Source of the DNA: Marmoricola sp.
GTDB taxonomy: Bacteria; Actinomycetota; Actinomycetes; Propionibacteriales; Nocardioidaceae
Assembly: GCA_025965315.1 (NCBI GenBank)
Contig: JAOPXD010000176.1
Span: 1 to 53,957 of the forward strand
DNA: 53,957 nucleotides
Direction of reading: 5' to 3'
In this document: positions 8,455 through 17,137 of the stretch, piece by piece
How the letters are laid out: every line of letters starts with the position of its first letter
Position numbering within the stretch: the stretch's first letter is position 1
Program-made: the position numbers and the translations under genes
Notes under the pieces: model-generated
Told to the model about the DNA's origin: nothing
Databases searched by the model: none
The model's input: the letters and a program-made list of their open reading frames with translations, nothing else

Positions 8455-9320
8455 GCGCGGCGACCCTCGCGGCCGAAAGCGCGCAGGGCGATCGGGTGCA
8501 TCCGGAACTTGCCGGGGAGCTTCGCGTACACCGGGTTCAGTGCCCGGCTCGCTGCGGCGAAGCGCTGGTAGCGCCGTTCCCGCTTGTCGTCCCACGGGAG
8601 CCCGAGGATCTCGCGGCCTTCGGGCGGCATCCCGCCGATCGTGATCGAGGAGCTGACCGCGTTCAGCGGTCGCTTGACCACGAACCACAGCACCGGGTGG
8701 ACCCGCTTCGGTCGCGGCCAGCCCTTGGTGGCGTAGCCGACCCCGTACGCCGCCGTCCGGTGCGCGACCAGTCGTTCGTCCAGCGCGTGCTGCCAGTAGA
8801 CCTTGAACTCGCCGTAGGTCTGGGGCGTCCCGGTGGCACTGACGCCGTACCGGGAGAACCAGGTGATCGACTCGGCGAACAGCTGCTCCTTCTCGGCCTC
8901 GGTCAGCCGGCGGATGAACAGGTCGGTCGCGGTGATCGTGTGCTCGATGAAGGTCGCGTGCGCCCAGTAGTACGTCTCCGGGTTCAGCGCGCTGTACGGC
9001 TTGCCGTCCGGCAGCTTCCCCTTGATCGGCTTGTGGAAGTCACGGACCTCGTGGCCGGCGGCGGCGCCGTCGGCGCCGTACACCGTGTTGAAGATCGGCG
9101 GGATGCTGCGCTGCAGCCGCGCCAGCGTCTCGGCGAACCACACCGAGTGGTCCTCGACGCCCTGGCCGAGCGAGGGCAGCATGTTCTGCAGGACGGCGGC
9201 GCGCGGTCCCAGGAGTGCCATCCGGTTGTCGGCGAAGTACTTCCAGACCAGGGAGTCCGGGCCGAGAGGCAGCCCGGGAGACGTTTCTTCGACCGGAGAA
9301 CGGTCTTCCACCATCGACAT
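8451..9320 (-). CDS. Oxygenase MpaB family protein (DUF2236)
   Basis: A protein of about 289 residues in the DUF2236/MpaB family, which includes haem-containing rubber oxygenase (latex-clearing) relatives and fungal MpaB. Visible family features are GPDSLVWKYFADNRMALLGPRAAVLQ at the N-terminus, the central YYWAHATFIEHTITATDLF block with two conserved histidines, and GEFKVYWQHAL. I place the start at the ATG at 9320 because a -35 TTGAAA (9354-9349) and a -10 TACCAT (9332-9327) predict transcription beginning near it; the more upstream ATG at 9335 lies inside the operator and promoter. It is the first gene of the MpaB-ALDH-SDR operon, divergent from a P450, which suggests a shared oxidative pathway. 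Confidence 0.85.
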   Translation of the reverse strand: MSMVEDRSPVEETSPGLPLGPDSLVWKYFADNRMALLGPRAAVLQNMLPSLGQGVEDHSVWFAETLARLQRSIPPIFNTVYGADGAAAGHEVRDFHKPIKGKLPDGKPYSALNPETYYWAHATFIEHTITATDLFIRRLTEAEKEQLFAESITWFSRYGVSATGTPQTYGEFKVYWQHALDERLVAHRTAAYGVGYATKGWPRPKRVHPVLWFVVKRPLNAVSSSITIGGMPPEGREILGLPWDDKRERRYQRFAAASRALNPVYAKLPGKFRMHPIALRAFGREGRRA

Positions 9321-9334
9321 GATCCGATGGTACA

Positions 9335-9354
9335 TTGAATCAACTTTGTTTCAA
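9335..9354. promoter_or_regulatory. Inverted-repeat operator between the MpaB-like and P450 genes
   Basis: TTGAATC-AACTTT-GTTTCAA: 7-bp arms with one mismatch and a 6-bp centre. It overlaps the -35 of a minus-strand promoter (TTGAAA 9354-9349, 16-bp spacer, TACCAT 9332-9327) and lies just upstream of the P450 start. Size and symmetry fit a TetR-family operator. The TetR gene at 10723 in the same divergon is the obvious candidate ligand-responsive repressor. The repeat is seen; the regulator assignment is inferred. Confidence 0.6.
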
Positions 9355-9386
9355 CGTTTCGTTCTCAACTCACCGTGGAGCTGCTC

Positions 9387-10715
9387 GTGACTGCGACGAT
9401 CGACACCGACACCACTGACCTGAAGACCGTGCGCGGTCCGCTGTTCGGCCTCCCGCACCTGCTCCGCCTGCGGCGCAACCCGATCAAGCACAACGACTTC
9501 CTGCGCAGCGTCTACGGCGATGTGATCAAGCTCAACGTCTTCGGCACGACCCTGCACGCGTGCTTCGGGCTCGACGCAGCCGAGCAGGTGCTGATCAACC
9601 GGGAACGCGACTTCGCGAACGGTCCCGCGTGGTCGCACTTCATCGGCCCGTTCTTCCGCCGCGGACTCATGCTGCTCGACTTCGACGAGCACCTGCACCA
9701 CCGTCGGATCCTCCAGGCCGCCTTCACCAACGAGGCGATGCGGCGCTACCACGCGGTGATGGTGCCGCACATCAAGGCCGGTATGGCCGGTTGGGGCGAG
9801 GTCGACGGACCCCGGATGAACGAGCTGTTCAAGCAGCTCACCCTCGACCTCGCGCTGGAGACCTTCGTCGGCGTCGAGCTCACCAAGGCCGAGCAGGACA
9901 AGCTCAACAAGGCCTTCATCGCTGCCGTGCGCGGCGGCACCTCAATCATCCGCCGCAACGTCCCCGGTACGCCGTGGGCCAAGGGACTGGCCGCGCGCAA
10001 GGTGCTCGAGGAGTTCTTCTACACCCACCTACCGGCGAAGCGTCGCGACGGCGGTGACGACCTGTTCGCCCAGCTCTGCATCGCGCGCAGCGAGGAGGGT
10101 GACGAGTTCAGCGACGAGGACATCGTGAACCACATGATCTTCCTGCTGATGGCCGCGCACGACACCAGCACGATCACGATGAGTGCGATGGCCTACTACC
10201 TCGCGAAGAACCCCGAGTGGCAGGACAAGGCCCGCGCCGAGGCGATCGCAGCAGGGGGGTCGGACTACGACGCGATCAACGGCCTGGAGCTCCAGGAACG
10301 GATCATGAAGGAGTCGCTGCGGCTGTGCAGCCCGGTGCCCTCGATGCCGCGGGTGGCGGTCCGGGACACCGCGGTCAACGGCTTCCGGATCCCCGAGGGC
10401 TCCTTCGTCGCGGTCTCGCCGTACTACAACCACCACGACTCCGGTGTCTGGCCCGACGCCGAACGGTTCGACCCCGACCGGTTCGCCGAGGACCGCCGCG
10501 AGGACAAGGTGCACCGGATGGCCTTCCACGCCTTCGGCGGTGGCGTGCACAAGTGCATCGGGATGTACTTCGCCGGGATGCAGGTCCGGGCGATCTTCCA
10601 CGAGCTGCTGCTCAACTACCGCTGGTCCGTCCCGGACGACTACGAGTGGCCGCTGGACCTGATCGCGCTGCCGTTCCCGCGCGACCGGCTCCCGGTGACG
10701 CTGGAACGCCTGTGA
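9387..10715 (+). CDS. Cytochrome P450
   Basis: A class I bacterial P450 of about 442 residues. The I-helix oxygen-activation motif is AAHDTST (Asp259), the K-helix ExxR is KESLRL (Glu309 to Arg312), and the haem loop is FGGGVHKCIGMYFAG with Cys390 as thiolate ligand. The histidine in GVHKC replaces the usual GxRxC arginine, as in several actinobacterial P450 families. I prefer the GTG at 9387, which has GGAG six bases upstream; a GTG at 9375 would add four residues. It is followed 7 bp later by a TetR gene. No ferredoxin is adjacent, so redox partners must come from elsewhere. The substrate is unknown, but ALDH and SDR genes across the shared promoter suggest hydroxylation followed by oxidation. 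Confidence 0.93.
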   Translation: MTATIDTDTTDLKTVRGPLFGLPHLLRLRRNPIKHNDFLRSVYGDVIKLNVFGTTLHACFGLDAAEQVLINRERDFANGPAWSHFIGPFFRRGLMLLDFDEHLHHRRILQAAFTNEAMRRYHAVMVPHIKAGMAGWGEVDGPRMNELFKQLTLDLALETFVGVELTKAEQDKLNKAFIAAVRGGTSIIRRNVPGTPWAKGLAARKVLEEFFYTHLPAKRRDGGDDLFAQLCIARSEEGDEFSDEDIVNHMIFLLMAAHDTSTITMSAMAYYLAKNPEWQDKARAEAIAAGGSDYDAINGLELQERIMKESLRLCSPVPSMPRVAVRDTAVNGFRIPEGSFVAVSPYYNHHDSGVWPDAERFDPDRFAEDRREDKVHRMAFHAFGGGVHKCIGMYFAGMQVRAIFHELLLNYRWSVPDDYEWPLDLIALPFPRDRLPVTLERL

Positions 10716-10722
10716 GCAGCTC

Positions 10723-11271
10723 GTGACCACGGCGATCCTGGATGCCGCCCAGCAGGTCTTCGAGCAGTACGGCGCCCGCCGCGCCAACGTCGAGGACGTC
10801 GCCCGGGTCGCGGGTATCAGCCGGAGCACGCTGTACCGGGCCTACCCGAACAAGGACGAGCTGCTCCAGGCGGTGCTGACCCGGCAGGCGAACGAGTTCC
10901 TGCACGAGCTCGACCGGGCCAGCGACGGCCTCCCACCGCGCGACGCCGTCGTCGAGGCGTTCTCCCGCGGGATCGCGCTGACCCGCGAGATCCCGTTGCT
11001 GGCCCGCCTGGTGGAGACGGAGCCCGAGATCATCACCGGCATGGGCGGCCTGTCCGACACCAGCCTCGTCATCGCACTCTCCGACCAGGTCGCCAGCACC
11101 TTGCGGCGCAGCGGTGCGGAGATGCCGGACGAGGAGCTGCGGGTGGTGGCCGAGCTGATGATGCGGGTCGCCTACACCTACATCCTGAACCCGGGCGGGC
11201 ACCTCGACATGGGTGACGACGCCGTCGTACGGGCCTACGCCCGGCAGTACCTGGCACCGCTGGTGTACTGA
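10723..11271 (+). CDS. TetR/AcrR family transcriptional regulator
   Basis: A 182-residue regulator. The N-terminal helix-turn-helix is clear: ILDAAQQVFEQYGARRANVEDVARVAGISRSTLYRAYPNKDEL-type arrangement, with GISRSTLYRAYPNK as recognition helix at about residues 33-46. The C-terminal ligand domain is not diagnostic. The GTG start lies 7 bp after the P450 stop, so the two genes are co-transcribed. An autoregulated TetR that binds the inverted repeat at 9335-9354 and responds to the pathway substrate is the simplest reading. An imperfect hairpin (GTCCGG 11290-11295 with CCGGAC 11308-11313) follows and may terminate the transcript. Confidence 0.88.
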   Translation: MTTAILDAAQQVFEQYGARRANVEDVARVAGISRSTLYRAYPNKDELLQAVLTRQANEFLHELDRASDGLPPRDAVVEAFSRGIALTREIPLLARLVETEPEIITGMGGLSDTSLVIALSDQVASTLRRSGAEMPDEELRVVAELMMRVAYTYILNPGGHLDMGDDAVVRAYARQYLAPLVY

Positions 11272-11359
11272 AAGACTCCAGACAGGCGGGTCCGGCCTTC
11301 CGCACCACCGGACGGAGGCGCGTTACCTGCGTGCAACGTCCATCGGGGAGGCTGGGGGT

Positions 11360-14300
11360 ATGTCAGTCAAGGTCTCGCTCGAGCACCGGACGTCCTACAC
11401 GTTCGCGCACCCGGTCAATGTCGGTGCCCACGTGGTCCGGTTGCGGCCGGCCCCGCACTCGCGCACGCCGATCGAGGCGTACTCGCTGCAGATCGAGCCG
11501 AAGAACCACTTCCTGAACTGGCAGCAGGACCCGTTCGGCAACTGGCTGGCCCGGATCGTGTTCCCCGAGAAGGTCAGCAAGCTCGAGATCAACGTCGGTG
11601 TCGTGGCCGACCTGATGGTGGTCAACCCGTTCGACTTCTTCATCGAGGAGTACGCCGAGACCTTCCCGTTCAAGTACGAACCGGCCCTCGAGGCCGACCT
11701 CGCGCCGTACCTGCGACCGGTCCTCGACGGCCAGGCAGCGGTCGCGGACTGGCGGACCGGTCTCGGGCTGCCCGTTGGTGCAGCGTCTGACCCAGGCATG
11801 CCCACGATCGACTTCCTGGTCGCGGTGAACCAGCGCCTCTACGAAGCGGTGGCCTACTCGGTCCGGATGGAGCCCGGCGTGCAGACGCCGGACCAGACCC
11901 TGAGCCGCGCGATCGGCTCCTGCCGGGACAGCGCCTGGCTGCTGGTCTCGCTGCTGCGCCAGTACGGCCTGGCCGCCCGGTTCGTCTCCGGCTACCTGGT
12001 CCAGCTCGCCGCGGACGAGAAGAGCCTCGACGGCCCGAGCGGGCCCGAGGAGGACTTCACCGACCTGCACGCCTGGACCGAGGTGTTCCTGCCCGGGGCC
12101 GGCTGGGTCGGGCTCGACCCGACCAGTGCGCTCTTCGCCGGCGAGGGACACATCCCGCTCTCGGCCACCCCGGACCCGTCGTCGGCAGCGCCGATCGAGG
12201 GCCTGATCGATCCGGTCGAGGTCACCTTCGCGTTCTCCAACACGGTCCGTCGGATCCACGAGGACCCCCGGGTCACCAAGCCCTACAGCGACGCGCAGTG
12301 GACCCGGATCGACGCCCTCGGCGAGGCCGTCGACGCACGCCTGGTGCAGGGCGACGTCCGGCTGACCATGGGCGGCGAGCCGACCTTCGTGGCGCTCGAC
12401 GACGCCACCTCCGCGCAGTGGAACACCGATGCCGACGGCGAGGAGAAGCGCCTGCTCGCCCGCACCCTCGCGGACGCGCTCCGGCAGACGTTCGCCGCCG
12501 GCGGGGTGACCCACCGCGGTCAGGGCAAGTGGTACCCGGGCGAGGACCTGCCGCGCTGGAACATCGCGCTCCAGTGGCGCAAGGACGGCGTCCCGCTCTG
12601 GCAGGAACCGGCTCTGCTCGCCGAGCCCTGGGACCCCACCCAGGCTGTCGACGACGTCGCCCGCCGCACGGTTGCCTTCGCCGGCGAGGTGACCCGGTTG
12701 CTGGGCCTGCCGCCCGAGCAGCTGCTGGCGGCGTACGAGGACCCGTTCGCGACCGTCGCCGCGGCGGTGCGGCTGCCCGACGGGGAGCCGCCGACCGACG
12801 ACCGGGCGTCACTCGCCCTGCTGGCCGCGCTCGACAGCGGCGAGACCGAGCCGACCGGCTACGTGCTGCCGCTGGGCACCGGTGAGGACTGGACCTCGCC
12901 GGCCTGGCGTTTCCGACGCGGCCGGTTGGTGCTGGCACCCGGGACGTCCCCGGTCGGGCTGCGGCTGCCGCTCGACTCGATCGCGTGGCTGGATCCTGAA
13001 GCTCCCGGAGAACCGTCGTACCTGGTCGCCGGGCCGCCCCTGGTCACCGGCGTTCCCCCGATCACCGTGGTCGCGGCCGAAGAAGAAGCCACCACCGCGC
13101 TCACCTTCGAGGGCCGCGACGGGTTCGTGCACGTGTTCCTGCCGCCGACGTCCCGGCTGGAGGACTACGCCACGTTGCTGCAGGTCCTCGAGACGGCGGC
13201 GACCGCCTGGGGCCAGCCGATCGTGATCGAGGGCTACGGCCCGCCGCCGGACGCCCGGTTGGTGCAGCTGGTGGTCACCCCCGACCCCGGCGTGATCGAG
13301 GTCAACGTGCAGCCCACGTCGAGCTGGGCGGAGCAGCGCGAGCTGACCACGACCCTCTACGACATCGCGCGCCGTACCCGGCTCACCACCGAGAAGTTCG
13401 ACCTCGACGGCACCCACACCGGGACCGGTGGCGGCAACCACATCACCCTGGGCAGCGGTCAGCCGATCGATTCGCCGATCCTGCGTCGCCCGGACCTGCT
13501 GACGAGCATGGTCAGCTACTGGCAGCAGCACCCGTCGCTCTCCTACCTCTTCTCCGGGCGCTTCATCGGCCCGACCAGCCAGGCCCCCCGGTTCGACGAG
13601 GGCAGGCCCGAAGCCGTCTACGAGATGGAGATCGCCTTCTCCGAGATCGCCCGGCTCGCCGACACCGACGACGACGCTCGCCCGTGGTTGGTGGACCGCG
13701 CCCTGCGGCACCTGCTGACCGACCTCGTCGGCAACACCCACCGCGCCGAGTTCTGCATCGACAAGCTCTACTCGCCGGACTCGAGCCGGGGCCGGCTCGG
13801 CCTGCTCGAGCTGCGCGGTTTCGAGATGCCGCCGCACCCGCAGATGGCATTGGTCCAGGTGCTGCTGGTCCGGTCGCTGGTCGCGATGTTCTGGGAGCAA
13901 CCGCACACCGAGCCGATGGTCCGCTGGGGCACCGCCCTGCACGACGAGTTCCTGCTCCCCCAGGGTGCGATCACCGACATCCACCGGGTGGTCGCCGACC
14001 TGAACGCGCACGGCATCCCTTTCGAGGCGTCCTGGCTCGACCCGTTCACCGAATTCCGGTTCCCGCGGATCGGGGTGGCGACCGCCGGCGACGTCGAGCT
14101 GGAGCTCCGTTCCGGGATCGAGCCGTGGCTGGTGCTCGGCGAGGAGGTCACCTCGGGCGGGACCGCACGGTACGTCGACTCCTCGGTCGAACGCCTCCAG
14201 GTGTCCGCGCGCGGATACCTGCCCGGACGGCACCTCGTGACGTGTCAGGGTGTACCCGTGCCGCTCACATCCACGGGAACCGCGGGCGAGTACTACGCCG

Positions 14301-14644
14301 GGGTCCGCTACCGCGCCTGGCAGCCCTTCTCGGCCCTGCACCCCTCCATCGAGGTGCACGCGCCCTTGCACTTCGACGTGGTGGACCTGGTCTCGGGCAC
14401 CTCGCTCGGCGGTGCGACGTACCACGTCGTCCATCCGGGTGGCCGTTCGTACGACAACCCGCCGGTCAACGCGCAGTCCGCCGAAGCCCGCCGGTCCAGC
14501 CGGTTCGAGGCCCGCGGCCACACCCCGGGAGCGATCGACGTCGGTGCGCTGCGCGACGCCGCCCTGCGCGCGCACAGCAAGGAGTACCCGCGCACCCTCG
14601 ACCTGAGGCGAGCGGGACAGGCCGCGAACCAGGGACCGACGTGA
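11360..14644 (+). CDS. Transglutaminase family protein with C-terminal DUF2126 domain
   Basis: A 1094-residue protein. Residues 1-330 hold a bacterial transglutaminase N-terminal domain (SLEHRTSYTFAHPVNVGAHVVRLRP-like start) and a transglutaminase core with catalytic Cys188 (GSCRDSAW), His237 (LHAWTEVF) and Asp253 (GLDPTSA). From about residue 335 to the end is DUF2126, with RLTMGGEPTFVALDD, GQGKWYPGEDLPRW and a later EVNVQPTSSWAEQ and GGGNHITLG, which look like an amidoligase-related fold. The start at 11360 has a strong GGGGAGG ribosome site. It overlaps the ATP-grasp gene by GTGA. No signal peptide or membrane segment is visible, so it is probably cytosolic. The substrate is unknown; the partners suggest peptide ligation and cleavage. 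Confidence 0.92.
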   Translation: MSVKVSLEHRTSYTFAHPVNVGAHVVRLRPAPHSRTPIEAYSLQIEPKNHFLNWQQDPFGNWLARIVFPEKVSKLEINVGVVADLMVVNPFDFFIEEYAETFPFKYEPALEADLAPYLRPVLDGQAAVADWRTGLGLPVGAASDPGMPTIDFLVAVNQRLYEAVAYSVRMEPGVQTPDQTLSRAIGSCRDSAWLLVSLLRQYGLAARFVSGYLVQLAADEKSLDGPSGPEEDFTDLHAWTEVFLPGAGWVGLDPTSALFAGEGHIPLSATPDPSSAAPIEGLIDPVEVTFAFSNTVRRIHEDPRVTKPYSDAQWTRIDALGEAVDARLVQGDVRLTMGGEPTFVALDDATSAQWNTDADGEEKRLLARTLADALRQTFAAGGVTHRGQGKWYPGEDLPRWNIALQWRKDGVPLWQEPALLAEPWDPTQAVDDVARRTVAFAGEVTRLLGLPPEQLLAAYEDPFATVAAAVRLPDGEPPTDDRASLALLAALDSGETEPTGYVLPLGTGEDWTSPAWRFRRGRLVLAPGTSPVGLRLPLDSIAWLDPEAPGEPSYLVAGPPLVTGVPPITVVAAEEEATTALTFEGRDGFVHVFLPPTSRLEDYATLLQVLETAATAWGQPIVIEGYGPPPDARLVQLVVTPDPGVIEVNVQPTSSWAEQRELTTTLYDIARRTRLTTEKFDLDGTHTGTGGGNHITLGSGQPIDSPILRRPDLLTSMVSYWQQHPSLSYLFSGRFIGPTSQAPRFDEGRPEAVYEMEIAFSEIARLADTDDDARPWLVDRALRHLLTDLVGNTHRAEFCIDKLYSPDSSRGRLGLLELRGFEMPPHPQMALVQVLLVRSLVAMFWEQPHTEPMVRWGTALHDEFLLPQGAITDIHRVVADLNAHGIPFEASWLDPFTEFRFPRIGVATAGDVELELRSGIEPWLVLGEEVTSGGTARYVDSSVERLQVSARGYLPGRHLVTCQGVPVPLTSTGTAGEYYAGVRYRAWQPFSALHPSIEVHAPLHFDVVDLVSGTSLGGATYHVVHPGGRSYDNPPVNAQSAEARRSSRFEARGHTPGAIDVGALRDAALRAHSKEYPRTLDLRRAGQAANQGPT

Positions 14645-17130
14645 CCGTTCTCCGCGACTACGCAACCGCGTTGAGCCAGCCCACGCTCACCGGTGCGCCG
14701 GCCCGGTACGACGAGGTGGTGGCCCCTGACGGCAGCCTGCGGGCCAGCTGGAAGGGCCTGGCCGAGCTCGCCGTCCAGATCACCCCGGGAGACCTGTCCC
14801 GGCTCGACGCCGAGATCCGTCGGTTCCTGAACAACGACGGGGTCACCTACGCCCGGCCCGGCGAGGACGCCGGACCGTGGCAGCTCGACCCGATGCCGCT
14901 GGTGATCAGCGCTGCCGAGTGGGAGCCGCTCGAGGTCGGGCTCGCCCAGCGCGCCGAGCTGCTGAACGCGATCCTGATCGACCTGTACGGCGACCAGCGA
15001 CTGCTCCGTGAGGGGATCCTGCCGCCGGAGGTGGTCTTCGGTCACTCCGGCTTCGCGCGGCCGATGGCACGCGCCGCGACCCGCGACCAGCGGCCGCTGG
15101 TGATCGCCGCCGCCGACCTCGGCCGGAACGCCGAGGGCGAGTGGACCGTGCTCTCCGACCGCGCCCAGGCACCGTCCGGGATCGGCTACGCGATCGAGAA
15201 CCGCCGGGTCATCTCCCAGGTGCTGCCCGAGCTCTACCGAGAAGCAGGACTGCACCGGGTCCGTCCGTTCCTGTCCGCCTTCCGCTCCGCACTGATGGCC
15301 TCGGCCGAGGTCGAGGTCGCCGACCCGCGCGTCGTCGTACTCTCCCCGGGCACGCACTCGGAGACGTCCTACGACCAGGCCAACGTGGCCGCCAGCCTCG
15401 GCTTCCCGCTGGTCCGCGGCTCGGACCTGGTCGTCCGCCAGGGTCGGGTGTTCCTGCGCGAGTACGCCGGCACGCTGGAGCAGGTCGACGTGATCCTGCG
15501 CCGGGTCGACGCGTCCTGGAGCGACCCGCTCGAGCTCCGCGCCGACTCCCAGCTCGGGGTGCCCGGCCTGTCCGAGGCGGTCCGACGCGGCACCGTCCGG
15601 ATCGTCAACGGGCTCGGCGCCGGGGTCCTGGAGAACCCCGGCCTGGTGCCGTTCCTGCCTGCCGCCAGCGAGGCGCTGCTCGGGGAGTCGCTCCGGCTGC
15701 CGACGGTCGCGACCTGGTGGTGCGGCGAACCCGATGGGCTCGACCACGTGCTCGGCAACCTCGACGAGGTCGCCGTCCGGGCGATCGACCGCCCGGCCAC
15801 CGACCTCTCCAACGACCTGACCGCGGACCTCTCCTCGCTGAGCCTCGACGAGGTGCGCGAGCAGGTCCGTGCGCACCCGCACCGGTACGTCGGCCAGGAA
15901 CGGCTCGCCCTCTCCCAGGCCCCGTCGTGGTCCGCGGCGACCGGGCTCGAACCCAGGCCGCTGACCCTGCGCACCTTCACGCTGCGGTCCGGCTCGACGT
16001 ACCGGCCCATGGTCGGCGGGCTGGCCTCGACCCAGGGAACCTCGGCCGGCGACCTCGGTGCGGTCAGCAAGGACGTCTGGGTGCTCAAGGCGAGCCGGGA
16101 CGAGGCCGACCTGGACCGGGCCGAGGTCCTCACCCTGGCTGCCGTCCAGGCACGCCCGGCCGTGGTCCCGCGCGCCCTCGACGACCTGTTCTGGTTCGGT
16201 CGGTACACCGAGCGCGCCGAGGACACCCTGCGACTGCTGCTCGCTGCGCACGTGCTCAGCGAGGACTACCTGACCCGGCCGCACTCCGCGGGCGGTCAGG
16301 CCACCACGGTGATGCTCGACGCGCTGGCGCGGCTGACCGGCATCGCGAGCACCGGCGACGTGGACCGGCACCTGCGCGCGATCCTGCTCGACACCAACCA
16401 GCCCGGTGCGGTCGCCCAGTCCGTCACCGCCCTGCGGGACTGCGCCCAGGGCGTGCGCGACCAGCTGTCGCTCGACATCTGGAAGGCGTTCGGCTCCTAC
16501 GACCGGGCCTCGTGGGAGCTGGTCCGGCACGAGCACAGCTACCAGGTCTCCGAGAGCGCCGGCCGGATGCTCAACGCCACCATGGCCGTGCACGGCGTCA
16601 CCGCGAACATGATGCGCGACGAGGGCTGGCGGATGATCCGCATCGGCGGCTGGCTCGAGCGCGGTCTCCAGGTGACCTCGCTGCTCCGGCTGGTGGTCGG
16701 CCGTCGGGGTCTCGACACCGACCGGATCGTCCTGAACCAGACCCTCCTCGCCGCCGACAGCTCGATCACCCACCGGCGCCGGTACCGCGGCTACGTCCGA
16801 CCGCGCACGGTCCTCGACCTGATGCTCGCCGACCCGGAAAACCCCAGGTCGCTCACCTTCGCGCTGACCGAGCTCCGTCGCCACCTCAGCACGCTGAAGG
16901 CGTCCACCGGTGCGACCCGTCCCGAGCGCCTCCTCGACGAGCTGCTCGAGGAGTGTCGTCAGGCCGACCCGACCACGTTGGTGGCGCTCGACGGCGAGAC
17001 CCGTCCGCACCTGGTCAAGCACCTCGACCAGGTCAACCGACAGCTCGTCCGGCTCTCCGACGCGATCGAGACCCAGCACTTCGAGACCGGTCCGCGGATG
17101 CGGCCGCTCGGACTGATGGAGTCGCGGTGA
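14641..17130 (+). CDS. Circularly permuted ATP-grasp protein fused to an alpha-E domain
   Basis: An 829-residue fusion. Residues 1 to about 500 are the circularly permuted type 2 ATP-grasp module (DUF404/DUF407): VYARP/VTYARPGEDAGPWQLDPMP-like start, LYGDQRLLREGILPPEVVFGH, YAIENRRVISQVLPE, and VVLSPGTHSETSYDQA. From about residue 510 the alpha-E (DUF403) domain begins with DDLFWFGRYTERAEDTLRLL. In many bacteria the two domains are separate genes; here they are one polypeptide. ATP-grasp enzymes of this class are predicted amide- or peptide-bond ligases. The GTG start overlaps the DUF2126 gene stop by 4 bp, and a transglutaminase follows 7 bp later, so the three proteins are produced together. 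Confidence 0.93.
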   Translation: MTVLRDYATALSQPTLTGAPARYDEVVAPDGSLRASWKGLAELAVQITPGDLSRLDAEIRRFLNNDGVTYARPGEDAGPWQLDPMPLVISAAEWEPLEVGLAQRAELLNAILIDLYGDQRLLREGILPPEVVFGHSGFARPMARAATRDQRPLVIAAADLGRNAEGEWTVLSDRAQAPSGIGYAIENRRVISQVLPELYREAGLHRVRPFLSAFRSALMASAEVEVADPRVVVLSPGTHSETSYDQANVAASLGFPLVRGSDLVVRQGRVFLREYAGTLEQVDVILRRVDASWSDPLELRADSQLGVPGLSEAVRRGTVRIVNGLGAGVLENPGLVPFLPAASEALLGESLRLPTVATWWCGEPDGLDHVLGNLDEVAVRAIDRPATDLSNDLTADLSSLSLDEVREQVRAHPHRYVGQERLALSQAPSWSAATGLEPRPLTLRTFTLRSGSTYRPMVGGLASTQGTSAGDLGAVSKDVWVLKASRDEADLDRAEVLTLAAVQARPAVVPRALDDLFWFGRYTERAEDTLRLLLAAHVLSEDYLTRPHSAGGQATTVMLDALARLTGIASTGDVDRHLRAILLDTNQPGAVAQSVTALRDCAQGVRDQLSLDIWKAFGSYDRASWELVRHEHSYQVSESAGRMLNATMAVHGVTANMMRDEGWRMIRIGGWLERGLQVTSLLRLVVGRRGLDTDRIVLNQTLLAADSSITHRRRYRGYVRPRTVLDLMLADPENPRSLTFALTELRRHLSTLKASTGATRPERLLDELLEECRQADPTTLVALDGETRPHLVKHLDQVNRQLVRLSDAIETQHFETGPRMRPLGLMESR

Positions 17131-17137
17131 GGACGCG

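Noticed and set aside
11290..11313. Strong terminator after the TetR gene
   Set aside because: The stem is only 6 bp with a 12-nt loop and no T-run, so it is mentioned with the TetR entry but not listed as a terminator.
12809..14665. A 618-codon minus-strand frame within the DUF2126 gene
   Set aside because: Antiphase shadow of the transglutaminase/DUF2126 gene; no start signal or domain.
14308..17079. A 923-codon open frame on the minus strand opposite the ATP-grasp gene
   Set aside because: Its composition is Arg/Gly/Asp-rich low-complexity sequence with no recognisable domain, while the plus strand has a complete ATP-grasp/alpha-E protein. Long antisense frames are expected at this G+C content.
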